This document shows positions 26,113 to 34,863 of a stretch of 64,000 nt of DNA, in pieces; the first letter of the stretch is position 1, and the number at the start of each line of letters is the position of its first letter. The DNA comes from Granulosicoccus sp947495035. Lineage in GTDB: Bacteria > Pseudomonadota > Gammaproteobacteria > Granulosicoccales > Granulosicoccaceae. A program made the translations under genes and the position numbers. A model generated the notes under the pieces. It saw only the letters and a list, made by a program, of their open reading frames with translations, made no database searches and was not told the DNA's origin. The stretch lies in assembly GCF_050589605.1 (NCBI RefSeq), contig NZ_JBNGOO010000004.1; one strand, given 5' to 3'.

Positions 26113-26829
26113 TCAGCGGCGGGTGAAATCGAACAGGCCGGTGTAATGGCCCTTGACCAGCTGACCATCCTCCAGCGTCACACTGAAATGCAGTTCGATG
26201 TACGGCAGGGTGCCGGTGAAGTCGATGGTGCCACCAACAACCATCCGTTTTTCATCATCCTCGACATCGCCGCTCAGGTCCTCATCCACGCCGACATGGG
26301 CATCGGCGAAAAAGGCATTGCCGGCCAGCACGCCGCCCCCATCTCCAAACGGCGAGTAGCTGTAGGTGACCAGTGAGAACTGGTCGCCGGGGCTGTACAT
26401 CCTGGCGTAGAACAGAGCGCTGGTTGCCACCGGCGTCAGCACATCGTACTGGCGTCCGCTCACCTCCAGCACGTCCGGCTGATACATGCCGTTGGCAAGC
26501 GTGAAGTTGACATTGAAGTGCTCACCGGTCTCCCCCCAGATATCCCCCAGCGCCGACTTCAACGGGTAGAGCCGACCATCGACGGACAGATTGCTGTCTC
26601 CTTCCGGCCCGACACTCTCAACCGGAACCGGGTCTTCATCGGGCAGGCCATCCACAAGAGGTGCGACCCCCTCCCCGCGCTGTGATCCATCGCCGTCATC
26701 CGCCGGCGCACCGGGCTCACTGACGGGATCAAGAGCTTCACTGTTACCATCCGTGGCCGAGGAATTCTGGCAGCCTTGCACCGTCACTGCGCAAAACAGA
26801 ATAGCCAGGCTTTGATGTCTGAGGCTCAC
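26113..26829 (-). CDS. Hypothetical lipoprotein
   Basis: 238 residues. A short signal peptide ends with VTVQGC (lipobox Cys at about 20), predicting an outer-membrane or periplasmic lipoprotein. An Asp/Pro/Gly-rich, probably disordered stretch follows (about 25-80), then a beta-rich domain (SALFYARMYSPGDQFSLV, MVVGGTIDFTGTLPYIELHF) of about 150 residues. No named family recognised. It is a single gene converging with the RND operon; the nearest gene upstream on its strand starts at 27536 and ends about 100 bases away. Confidence 0.7.
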   Translation of the reverse strand: MSLRHQSLAILFCAVTVQGCQNSSATDGNSEALDPVSEPGAPADDGDGSQRGEGVAPLVDGLPDEDPVPVESVGPEGDSNLSVDGRLYPLKSALGDIWGETGEHFNVNFTLANGMYQPDVLEVSGRQYDVLTPVATSALFYARMYSPGDQFSLVTYSYSPFGDGGGVLAGNAFFADAHVGVDEDLSGDVEDDEKRMVVGGTIDFTGTLPYIELHFSVTLEDGQLVKGHYTGLFDFTRR

Positions 26830-26930
26830 TACACATTCAACCAGTAGGACGTTTGGGAGAACAACTTACCGGAACAGAGAATTTGCTGCCACCTTTCTGT
26901 GGCTACATGGAGGAAAACAGGTTTCAGTAG

Positions 26931-27536
26931 CTACTGCAGTGTGCGGTAACCGAAGTAGATCCGATTGATGGCCGTGATCAGACAGATCGCGGCAAAACTC
27001 CAGGCAATGGGCGCAAACCAGGCCGGTAGCAAGCACATCAAGACAAAGCAGAGAATCGTTTCGGTACCCTCGGCCAGGCCGTTGAGATAGTACAGGCTCT
27101 TGTACGCAAAATCGGGACTCTCCAGGGAGTGCTTCTGCGCCTGCGTGGCGAAGGCCAGAAAACTGGCCCCGGTACCGACAAAGCTGGCGATCAATACGGC
27201 GGCTGGCAGAGCAAAGGCTGCCGGATCCGCCAGGGCAAAGCCCAGCGGAAACACGGCATAGAAGATGAAATCCAGAGTGATATCCAGATAACCTCCGGCA
27301 TCGCTCGGCTCATCCAGTCTCGCCAGCTCCCCATCGAGCCCATCCGCCAGGCGATTGAGCAACAGACAGATCAGGGCCAACCCGTTGTGACCGGTCGCCA
27401 GCAGCGGCACACAGGCCAGACCGGCCACAAATCCGGCGACCGTGAGATGGTCCGCCTTCACCCCGCGCCGTTGCAACTGCCGGGCAACGCCGCGCAACGC
27501 CGGTTTCAAGCGCGGCACCAGATATTTGTCCAGCAT
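26931..27536 (-). CDS. ynjF: CDP-alcohol phosphatidyltransferase family protein (YnjF-like)
   Basis: 201 residues with six membrane helices. The catalytic motif DG-x2-AR-x8-G-x3-D-x3-D is present as DGELAR, then GYLDITLD (about 70-90). The enzyme class moves a phosphoalcohol from a CDP-linked donor onto an alcohol. It is the last gene of a block matching ynjBCD-ynjF of E. coli, where the equivalent protein is uncharacterised. Its start is 15 bases from the end of the ABC ATPase gene, so it is cotranscribed. It could also be a phosphatidylglycerophosphate-type synthase, but the context favours YnjF. Confidence 0.82.
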   Translation of the reverse strand: MLDKYLVPRLKPALRGVARQLQRRGVKADHLTVAGFVAGLACVPLLATGHNGLALICLLLNRLADGLDGELARLDEPSDAGGYLDITLDFIFYAVFPLGFALADPAAFALPAAVLIASFVGTGASFLAFATQAQKHSLESPDFAYKSLYYLNGLAEGTETILCFVLMCLLPAWFAPIAWSFAAICLITAINRIYFGYRTLQ

Positions 27537-27551
27537 GTCAGGCCTTCCTCC

Positions 27552-28184
27552 TCATTGTGCATGGCCCAGATTCAGGATATTCGCCTGCGGTGGAATATCC
27601 GCCTCATCATGTGTCACCAACACCACCGGCAGCTCTTTCGCCGATTGCCAGGTGAACTGCCTGATCTGTTCTCTCAAGGTGGCGTCGAGACCGGAGAAGG
27701 GCTCATCGAGCAACAGGGCGCAGGGATCGGACAACAGGGTTCTGATCAAGCTGACCCGCGCACGCTGTCCGCCCGAAAGTGTGGCCGGATCGCGATGTTC
27801 CATGCCGGCCAGGGAAGCCTCGGCCAGAGTCTGGCTGATACGCAGACGACGCTCCTCCCGACTGCCGCCGCGCAGACCGAAACGCAGATTGTCGCCAACA
27901 CTCATGTGAGGAAACAGGTAATCCTGCTGCAGCATCAGACCCAGACGCCGCTTCTCGGTTGGCAGACAGGTCAGTTCTCGTGGCCCGAGCCAGACCTCGC
28001 CCGTGGCGCACAGTTTCGGCGCGATGGTGCCGGTCAGCCAGCTCAACAGACTCGATTTGCCACAACCACTGGGTCCCATCAGGGCCAGTACCTGCCCGGG
28101 TTCCACATTGAATGACAGATTGCGTACCAGCCATTTGCCATTGGGCAATTGCAGGCTCAAGTCTCTTACGCAGAGTTCGTGCAT
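27552..28184 (-). CDS. ynjD: ABC transporter ATP-binding protein (YnjD-like)
   Basis: 210 residues, a single ABC domain. Walker A is GPSGCGKSS, the Q-loop is in MLQQDYLFPHMSVGDNL, the signature is LSGGQRAR and Walker B is ALLLDEPFSGLD, followed by the switch His in LVTHDEAD. It energises import by the permease encoded just upstream; the start codon overlaps that gene's stop by one base. The substrate is unknown; related cassettes carry thiamine, iron or sulfate. Confidence 0.9.
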   Translation of the reverse strand: MHELCVRDLSLQLPNGKWLVRNLSFNVEPGQVLALMGPSGCGKSSLLSWLTGTIAPKLCATGEVWLGPRELTCLPTEKRRLGLMLQQDYLFPHMSVGDNLRFGLRGGSREERRLRISQTLAEASLAGMEHRDPATLSGGQRARVSLIRTLLSDPCALLLDEPFSGLDATLREQIRQFTWQSAKELPVVLVTHDEADIPPQANILNLGHAQ

Positions 28185-29881
28185 CAGCGATCAGGGGCTC
28201 GTGAAGATGAAGGCACTGCCTCGCGGGACACGCGGGAAGAGCGCCAGACAGGATAGATCAGGGCCAGGACAAAGGCCATCAGGGGCAGCAGGCTCTGCAA
28301 TACCGCCAGTGCCGCTATCACGCGCCGGTCGACCCCGCCGAAACTGGTGACCAGTTCGGTTGCCAGGGTCGAATGGCGTCCCGCCCCCATCAGCAGCGTG
28401 GGCAGATACTGCGCCACACTGACCGCCACCGCCACGGCAGCGGCCTGACACAGCGGGCGCCGCAACAGTGGCAGACGGATGTGCAGCAGCACTCGCCAGT
28501 AACCGGCGCCCAGAACATGCGCCGCCTGCCCCCACTGCGGAGCCAGCTCACGCCAGGCTACCGCCAGAATCAGAATCACATACGGCAGGGTATACAGCCA
28601 GTGGGTGTAGACCACGCTCCACCATTGCCCGTCGATGCCTGCCCAGAGCGCAACCGCCTGCCAGCCGAACAACAGACTGACCTGAGGAATGAGCAAGGGA
28701 ACAAACCAGATACTGTCCATTCGCGGCACGATGGCACGACGCTCGAATTCCAGCCAGATGATGGCGGACAGCAGCGACAATACCGTCACGGTCACCGCAA
28801 TGCCAAGCGTGGTCATCGCAGGTTGCAGCAGCATATCGCTTCTGGCTGTCCAGTTGGCCAGCGTCCACTGGCTCGGCAGCGCATCGGGAAAACGCCAGCG
28901 ACGCGTGAAACTCCAGAGCAGCAGCAACAGCAGTGACGACATGCTGGCCATCAGGATCACCATCACCGCGCTCATGCCAAGGCGGCGGAACAGTTTCATG
29001 CCATGGCCTCGCTCACCACTTTGTCGACGCCTTGCCGCAATGCGTGCAACAGCCCACTCCACAACCATCATGGCGATGAAACACAGGGCCACCAGCACCC
29101 CCAACAGCACAGCGCCAGCCGATGCTGCAGCCCGCGACCCCGGATCATTCACCAGCGACATCAGCAGGACAGCCAGGGTCGGCGGATTGCCTGGTCCCAG
29201 CAGGATGGCCATGTCCACCACGGTCAGGTTGAAAGCCAGAATGATCAGCAGGGTCAGACGGATGCGAGGATACAGTCGCGGCAGGATCAGACGGCTCCAG
29301 CAGCGCGCCGGGGCATAGCCGAGGGTGCGTCCGATGCGCAGGGAGGCCGAGACATTCAGGGCCGACAATTGCGACACCGCGGCCAGCAGCAGAAAGGGCG
29401 TTTCCTTGATGACCAGACCGATGATCAGCGACCAGCCGACGCTGTCCGGCACCACCCAGGCCTGCGGAGGACGTTCCCAGCCGCTGAGGCCCGGGGAGAT
29501 CAGACGCACCAGTTCGCCACTGGGCGCCAGCAGAAAAATCAGACCGATGGCCAGAGCTGCGTGCGGCACGGCAAGAACCGGTGGCATGAGAGCGCTCATC
29601 CACGACCACCAGCGCGTGCCATGCACACAGACCAGTGTCAGTAGCGTCATCGCCAGAATCAGCACCGTCGAGACAATGCCGGTGAAGACACTGAATGACA
29701 GGGCTGGCACGAACCGCGGGTCGTTCAGTATCTGTGCGAAGCCGTTACCCGGTGCCAGCTCGGGAGTCAGCCCGAGGGCCGGCAGCAAGGTGCCCCCCAG
29801 ACCCAGTACCACTGGCAGCAGGAACAGGACCATCAGGCACAACGCCAGGATTCGCTGCCCCCAGCGACTTGTCGGACTCAT
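28184..29881 (-). CDS. ynjC: ABC transporter permease, fused double unit (YnjC-like)
   Basis: 565 residues with about 12 membrane helices, two complete permease units in one chain as in YnjC, ThiP and FbpB. Each half has an EAA-type loop: GRTLGYAPARCWSRLILPRL near 200 and ARVLGAGYWRVLLHIRLPLL-like (HVLGAGYWRVLLHIRLPLL) near 470, which contact the ATPase. It lies in the inner membrane between ynjD (overlap of one base) and the binding protein (stop about 43 bases upstream). Confidence 0.9.
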   Translation of the reverse strand: MSPTSRWGQRILALCLMVLFLLPVVLGLGGTLLPALGLTPELAPGNGFAQILNDPRFVPALSFSVFTGIVSTVLILAMTLLTLVCVHGTRWWSWMSALMPPVLAVPHAALAIGLIFLLAPSGELVRLISPGLSGWERPPQAWVVPDSVGWSLIIGLVIKETPFLLLAAVSQLSALNVSASLRIGRTLGYAPARCWSRLILPRLYPRIRLTLLIILAFNLTVVDMAILLGPGNPPTLAVLLMSLVNDPGSRAAASAGAVLLGVLVALCFIAMMVVEWAVARIAARRRQSGERGHGMKLFRRLGMSAVMVILMASMSSLLLLLLWSFTRRWRFPDALPSQWTLANWTARSDMLLQPAMTTLGIAVTVTVLSLLSAIIWLEFERRAIVPRMDSIWFVPLLIPQVSLLFGWQAVALWAGIDGQWWSVVYTHWLYTLPYVILILAVAWRELAPQWGQAAHVLGAGYWRVLLHIRLPLLRRPLCQAAAVAVAVSVAQYLPTLLMGAGRHSTLATELVTSFGGVDRRVIAALAVLQSLLPLMAFVLALIYPVWRSSRVSREAVPSSSRAPDR

Positions 29882-29924
29882 GCAACCCGCTCAGGCATAC
29901 GGCATTCCTGCCGCTTGCAGCTGA

Positions 29925-31235
29925 CTATTGACCGTATCGCTCCAGCCAGGCCGCTTCCAGCGCCTGAGCCCAGGACGCGTGTGGTTCGGGCAGGACCTTG
30001 CCCGTGCCGATGGGCAATGCCCAGACACCCGGATCCACCGTATCGAACAAGGCTCGCTGTTCATCGTCCAGGCGTTGCAAATCCAGTACCGTCGGCTCGC
30101 CCCAGTATTCCGGATCTGCCTTGCGAGCCTGAGCTTCGGGGGAAATCAGGAAATCGGCGACAACCATCGCACCGGCACTGGCGCTGGCATTCCAGGGTAT
30201 CGAGACAAAATGCGTATTGCCGATCGTGCCGTTGTCGAACACATAGGTACGTACCGATTCCGGCAGCTGCCCACCTTTGACTGCGGCACTGGCCTCATTC
30301 GGATTGAACGATATGGCAATATCCAGTTCACCATCATCCAGCAGCTGACGGGTCATTTCACCACTGGTGGGCCAGCTCTTGCCGGCACCACGCAGCCGAG
30401 GATGCAGCTGATCCAGATAAGCCCACAGGGGTGCCGTGACGACGTCGAAATCTGCCTCCTCGACCGGAACGGACAATGCGCTCTCGGTCTCACTACCCGC
30501 CAGCAGTTCGATCAGCAATTGCTTGACGAAGGTGGTGCCATGAAAGGCAGGAGGCGCCGGGTAGGCAAAGCGTCCATCCCCATTCACGAACTCCAGCAGG
30601 GCCTGCGCGGAACGCGGTGGCTCGGCGACCGTATCCGTATCATGAATGAAGACCAGCTGCGCACCACCCCAGGGGGACTCCAGCCCCTCTACCGGCACGG
30701 AAAAATCGTACTTCACTGAGGCCGAATCCTTCAACAATCGGGCGTTCGGCAGATTGTTCGCGAAACTGCCCCACAGCAGCCCGGCTCGTTTCAGCGCAGC
30801 GAAGTTCTCGCCGTTGATCCACATCAGGTCGACATTGCCGTTCTCATCGCGTCCTACCAGCTTGGCTGCTTCCAACTGGCCCACGACCTCGGCGATGTCT
30901 GCCACCTTGACGTGCTCCAGAGTGACGCCATGCGCTGCCTTCACTTGCTCCCCGACCCAGCCCAGGTAGCCGTTGATGCGATCACTGCCGCCCCAGGCAT
31001 TGAAGTAGACCGTCTGGCCGCGTGCCTCTTCCAGAACCTCACTCCATTCGCTATCCGGCTCCACCGCAAACGAGCGGCTGACGGCGGCGAACAGCAGAAT
31101 GCCGACGGCGAATGGCATGCCCTTTCTCGCCCGTCGTTGCGCGCGCCGTTGCACTCGTTCTTGCACTCGTTCTTGCACTCGTTCTTGCACTCGCCCTTGC
31201 TGGCGCCCTTGCACTCGCTGATTCACACATTGCAT
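29925..31235 (-). CDS. ynjB: ABC transporter substrate-binding protein (YnjB-like)
   Basis: About 436 residues from the ATG at 31235. The N-terminus holds a repeated VQER/VQRR stretch from a 12-bp DNA repeat, then an export signal (GMPFAVGILLFAAVSRSFA). The mature part has the YnjB features VYFNAWGGSDRINGYLGWV and VDLMWINGENFAALK. A shorter start at 31118 (MPFAVGIL) has a GAGA-type ribosome binding site but no positive charges before the signal helix, and the frame is open to 31421; the start is unsure. It delivers an unknown small solute to YnjCD. It is the first gene of the cluster; ynjE, present in E. coli, is absent. Confidence 0.8.
   Translation of the reverse strand: MQCVNQRVQGRQQGRVQERVQERVQERVQRRAQRRARKGMPFAVGILLFAAVSRSFAVEPDSEWSEVLEEARGQTVYFNAWGGSDRINGYLGWVGEQVKAAHGVTLEHVKVADIAEVVGQLEAAKLVGRDENGNVDLMWINGENFAALKRAGLLWGSFANNLPNARLLKDSASVKYDFSVPVEGLESPWGGAQLVFIHDTDTVAEPPRSAQALLEFVNGDGRFAYPAPPAFHGTTFVKQLLIELLAGSETESALSVPVEEADFDVVTAPLWAYLDQLHPRLRGAGKSWPTSGEMTRQLLDDGELDIAISFNPNEASAAVKGGQLPESVRTYVFDNGTIGNTHFVSIPWNASASAGAMVVADFLISPEAQARKADPEYWGEPTVLDLQRLDDEQRALFDTVDPGVWALPIGTGKVLPEPHASWAQALEAAWLERYGQ
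31137..31220. repeat. 12-bp tandem repeat in the leader of the ynjB-like gene
   Basis: Seven 12-base units (plus strand TTGCACTCGTTC and variants). Three central units are identical and the flanking ones have drifted. On the coding strand they read Val-Gln-Glu-Arg repeats, ending in Arg/Lys-rich sequence before the signal helix. If the chosen start is right, the array gives the protein a long basic n-region. Confidence 0.85.
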
Positions 31236-31583
31236 GATCGGCTGAAGCCAGCTGGCGGCAGTGGAACAGGGATTGCGTGGCTGACCGCCATCAGCAGACG
31301 AGTCAATGGAATGCGAGTCAAGGATCGACATGCGGTAGAGCGCTCCATGGTTGCGAGGGTGAGAAGGATTCTGATGCACCGGACAGGTGCAAACCATCAG
31401 GCAGATACTGCAAACGGTCAATGCGGCGCTATTCTGGCATTGAATTTCGGAAAAGGTTCCAGTATGACTCCGGAGAGGCCTCGTGACAGGTTACGGCGAC
31501 CCGGTAGCCATTGCTCGCAACCATCGACAGCTGAATCGTACTGCTAGACTCATCACAGAATCGCTGACAATCGTGGAGTATCA
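31236..31583. other. Divergent intergenic region between ynjB-like and yejA-like genes
   Basis: About 348 bases that must hold promoters for both directions. The left part may be coding if the binding protein starts further upstream (31331 or 31421). I see no operator, terminator or RNA gene here that I can support. Confidence 0.4.
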
Positions 31584-33473
31584 ATGCTCGACATGACCAT
31601 GAAATTTCCTTCCTCTCCTGCCATCACTCGCCTGAGCACTGCAGCAGTCCTGCTCCTGGCAGCGGTGGCTCAGCCGCTGCTCTCCACGGCCTGGGCGAAC
31701 GAGCAATCAGGCGACATCACCCGCAGCTGGAGCATGGCGGAATTCGGAGAACCACTGTACGACGAGAGCATGACGCACTGGCCCTATGCCAACCCGGAGG
31801 CGCCTGCCGGCGGGAATATCGTACTGGGCGCTTTCGGCAGTTTCGACAGCCTCAATTCCTACATCCTCAAGGGTGAATTTCCACGCAGCCTCGGACTGGC
31901 CAGCGACACGCTGATGGTCGGCTCCGGTGATGAACTGGCATCGGCCTACGGCCTGCTGGCCAGCAGCGTCGAATACCCGGCCGACAAGAGCTGGATCCTG
32001 TTCACGCTGCGCCCCGAAGCCCGCTTCGATAACGGTCAACCGATCACGGCAGCCGATATCGAATTCAGCTTCAGGACCATCCGAGAACATGGACGCCCCT
32101 TCCTGAAATCCTTCTACAGCGAGGTGGACAGTGTGGAGCTTGTCGATGACCACCAGATCCGCTTCAATTTCAATACCACCAACACCATGAAGCCGCTGAT
32201 GAAGGTGGCCGGCCTGTCGCCACTGTCGGTCGACTACTGGAAGGACAAGGACATCAGCAAGACCTACCTGACACCCGGACCATCCAGCGGGGCCTACTAC
32301 ATCAGCAATATCGATGCGGGGCGCTCGCTGACCTACACGCGAGTGGAGGATTACTGGGGCAAGGACCTGGCAATGAACAAGGGGCTGAACAACTTCGATT
32401 CGATCCGTTATGACTACTATCGTGACCTGGAGGTCATGCTCGAGGCGTTCAAGGCAGGAGAAATCGATTTCCGCGCCGAGAACAGCTCCAAGCGCTGGGC
32501 CACGGCTTACCAGATCGAGGAGGTGGACAATGGCGAGATCGTGCTCGATACCCCACCGGACAATACGCCCGGCGCCATTCAGGGTTACTTCTTCAATCTG
32601 CGGCGTGAGCCCTTTGGCGATCACCGCGTTCGTCAGGCCATCAACCTGCTCTACGACTTCGAGACCATCAAGCGCACGATTCTCTACAACCAGTACGAAC
32701 GCATCAACAGTTACTTTCCCAACTCTGACTACGGCAGCTCCGGGGCACCCACTGCCGAGGAGATCGCGGTGCTCGAACCGTTTCGCGAGCGACTGGCCCC
32801 CGAGGTAGTGAGTCAGGAATTTCGCGCACCGGTCACCGACGGCAGCGGCCGCAATCGGCGCGAGATGCGCCAGGCTCTGGGCCTGTTCAACGAGGCCGGC
32901 TGGCAACTGCAGGAAGGCAAACTGATGAAGGATGGACAACAGATGCGCATGGAGCTGTTGCTGGTCCAACCCGATGGACAGCGTACCGCTGCGCCCTTCA
33001 TCCAGAATCTGAAGAAGGCGGGTATCGATGCCACGATTCGTATCGTGGACAGCGCACAATATCAGGTACGTGTCGATGACTTCGATTTCGATCTGATCTC
33101 GGTACGGCTGAACTTCTTCCCACCTCCCGGCCCGGAACTGCGTTCCTACTACGGCAGTGCTGCAGCCGATGAGCGGGGGTCTGCCAACATGGCTGGTATC
33201 AAGGACCCGGTGGTCGATGCTCTGGTGGAACAGATCGTGGCGGCGGAGTCGCTGGAAAAACTGCAAGTCACCACACGCGCCCTGGACCGGGTATTGCTGT
33301 GGAACCATTACGTCATTCCGCAGTTCTACAACGCCGAGCACCGCATTGCCTACTGGAATCGCTTTGGTCAACCCGACACGCTGCCCCGCTACATCAGTTT
33401 CACGGCCACCGGCTTTCCGACAGGCTGGTGGCTCGACCCGGCGCTGGACGGCAAACTCGACCTGGATCGTTGA
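31584..33473 (+). CDS. yejA: Peptide ABC transporter substrate-binding protein (YejA-like)
   Basis: 629 residues. GGAG lies seven bases before the ATG. A signal peptide ends near residue 38 (LLLAAVAQPLLSTAWA). SBP class C features: LASSVEYPADKSWILFTLRPEARFDNG, ADIEFSFRTI, and the YejA-type SSGAYYISNIDAGRSLTYTR. The E. coli homologue feeds the YejBEF importer for microcin C and peptides. The length fits. The gene order yejA-yejB-yejE-yejF is conserved here except for an octamer repeat between yejA and yejB. Confidence 0.92.
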   Translation: MLDMTMKFPSSPAITRLSTAAVLLLAAVAQPLLSTAWANEQSGDITRSWSMAEFGEPLYDESMTHWPYANPEAPAGGNIVLGAFGSFDSLNSYILKGEFPRSLGLASDTLMVGSGDELASAYGLLASSVEYPADKSWILFTLRPEARFDNGQPITAADIEFSFRTIREHGRPFLKSFYSEVDSVELVDDHQIRFNFNTTNTMKPLMKVAGLSPLSVDYWKDKDISKTYLTPGPSSGAYYISNIDAGRSLTYTRVEDYWGKDLAMNKGLNNFDSIRYDYYRDLEVMLEAFKAGEIDFRAENSSKRWATAYQIEEVDNGEIVLDTPPDNTPGAIQGYFFNLRREPFGDHRVRQAINLLYDFETIKRTILYNQYERINSYFPNSDYGSSGAPTAEEIAVLEPFRERLAPEVVSQEFRAPVTDGSGRNRREMRQALGLFNEAGWQLQEGKLMKDGQQMRMELLLVQPDGQRTAAPFIQNLKKAGIDATIRIVDSAQYQVRVDDFDFDLISVRLNFFPPPGPELRSYYGSAAADERGSANMAGIKDPVVDALVEQIVAAESLEKLQVTTRALDRVLLWNHYVIPQFYNAEHRIAYWNRFGQPDTLPRYISFTATGFPTGWWLDPALDGKLDLDR

Positions 33474-33506
33474 AGCGGTTTTCCGCGATGTCGGAGAGCC
33501 GTATCC

Positions 33507-33610
33507 GGCAGTCCGGCAGTCCGGTACTCCGGTACTCCGGTACTCCGGCGGTTCGGCGGTTCGGCGGTTCGGCGGTTCGGCGGTTCGGCGGTTCGGCGGT
33601 TCGGCGGTTC
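33507..33610. repeat. Graded 8-bp tandem repeat between yejA and yejB
   Basis: Thirteen contiguous octamers in three homogeneous blocks: GGCAGTCC x2, GGTACTCC x3, then GGCGGTTC x8. It lies 34 bases after the yejA stop and about 140 bases before the yejB start, inside the operon. Since eight is not a multiple of three, any reading frame through it shifts with each unit gained or lost. A small ORF at 33637 follows it. Nothing else is visible in 33474-33752. Confidence 0.95.
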
Positions 33611-33636
33611 GGCAGGATGATTGCTCCTCGCCCGAC

Positions 33637-33753
33637 ATGGATCGCCTGATGTACCGTGCTGCTGCGAAGCGCCTGCGCCTGGCCCGCGAATTGTTCGAGA
33701 GCCGGCAGCGCGCCCTGTCCGGCACAAACCACTCGGGAGCACGTCGCCTCTGA
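33637..33753 (+). CDS. Possible 38-residue coupled small ORF upstream of yejB
   Basis: The frame from ATG 33637 (MDRLMYRAAAKRLRLAREL) ends in TGATG with the yejB start, so it could couple translation into yejB, which lacks a clear ribosome binding site of its own. The peptide is Arg/Ala-rich and amphipathic with no homologue I recognise. There is no good ribosome binding site for this ORF either. It may be an upstream leader or chance. Confidence 0.25.
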   Translation: MDRLMYRAAAKRLRLARELFESRQRALSGTNHSGARRL

Positions 33754-34862
33754 TGCTGGCCTATATTCTCAGACGCCTGCTGCTGATCATCCCGACCCTG
33801 CTGGGCATCATGATCATCAACTTCGTGGTCATCCAGTTCGCCCCGGGCGGGCCGGTCGAACAGGTACTGGCCGAAATGCAGGGCAACGCCGCCGATGCTA
33901 CCTCGGCCTTCTCCGGCCAGGCCGGTGACTTGCAGGAAAATACCCAGAGTGGTGGCAGCCTGCAGTCCGGCAATACCAGCAAATACCGCGGCGCCCAGGG
34001 GCTGGATCCGGCCATCATCGAGGAAATCGAAAAACAGTTCGGATTCGACAAGCCGGTGCACGAACGCTTTTTCAGCATGCTGTGGGACTATGCGCGTTTC
34101 GATTTCGGCAGCAGCTACTTTCGCGACGAGACCGTGATCAATCTGGTGCTGGAAAAGATGCCCGTATCGATCAGCCTGGGCTTGTGGACCACCTTGTTCG
34201 TCTATCTGATTTCCATCCCGCTGGGCATTCGCAAGGCCGTCAAGGACGGCTCGAAGTTCGACATCTGGAGCAGTGGTGCCATCGTTGTCGGCTACGCCAT
34301 TCCCAGCTTCCTGTTTGCCATCCTGCTGATCATCCTGTTCGCCGGCGGACGTTATCTGGACCTGTTCCCGCTGCGCGGACTGACGTCTCCAGGCTGGGAA
34401 CAGTTGAGTGCCGTGGAACGCGTACTCGACTATCTGTGGCACATCACGCTACCGGTGACCGCCATGGTCATCAGTGGCTTTGCCAGCCTGACCATGCTGA
34501 CCAAGAACTCCTTTCTTGACCAGATCGGCATGCAGTATGTACAGACGGCACGAGCCAAGGGGCTCAACGAGCGCCAGGTGCTCTACGGTCACGTGTTTCG
34601 CAATGCCATGCTGATCGTCATTGCCGGCTTTCCCAGTGCTTTCATCTCTATCCTGTTTACCGGCTCCATCCTGATCGAAGTCATCTTCTCACTGGACGGG
34701 CTGGGCCTGCTGGGTTGGGAGGCGACAATCAACCGCGACTATCCAGTGGTCTTCGCCACTCTCTACTTCTTCACGCTGCTCGGCCTGATACTGCAACTGG
34801 TGGGCGATGTGATGTACCACCTGATCGACCCTCGCATCGACTTTGAACGCCGTGACTTCTGA
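33753..34862 (+). CDS. yejB: Peptide ABC transporter permease (YejB-like)
   Basis: 369 residues from the ATG at 33753 (MLAYILRRLLLIIPTLLGI). Six membrane helices; a large loop at about 35-95 with Gly/Ser/Gln-rich insertion is typical of YejB. The EAA-type loop ARAKGLNERQVLYGHVFRNAM is near 265. It is an inner-membrane half of the YejBE pore. It ends in TGA with the yejE ATG one base later. The frame is open upstream to 33621 but only through the repeat flank. Confidence 0.92.
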   Translation: MLAYILRRLLLIIPTLLGIMIINFVVIQFAPGGPVEQVLAEMQGNAADATSAFSGQAGDLQENTQSGGSLQSGNTSKYRGAQGLDPAIIEEIEKQFGFDKPVHERFFSMLWDYARFDFGSSYFRDETVINLVLEKMPVSISLGLWTTLFVYLISIPLGIRKAVKDGSKFDIWSSGAIVVGYAIPSFLFAILLIILFAGGRYLDLFPLRGLTSPGWEQLSAVERVLDYLWHITLPVTAMVISGFASLTMLTKNSFLDQIGMQYVQTARAKGLNERQVLYGHVFRNAMLIVIAGFPSAFISILFTGSILIEVIFSLDGLGLLGWEATINRDYPVVFATLYFFTLLGLILQLVGDVMYHLIDPRIDFERRDF

Positions 34863-34863
34863 C

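Noticed and set aside
30001..30030. Extra copy of the dispersed motif in the ynjB-like gene
   Set aside because: Only CAGACACCC matches, followed by GGA; this is within chance for a nine-base match.
31707..34442. Very long open frame (about 911 codons) opposite yejA-yejB
   Set aside because: It is a shadow of GC-rich codon use on the other strand; the plus-strand genes have complete family motifs, and the antisense frame is His/Gln-rich with no domain or ribosome binding site.
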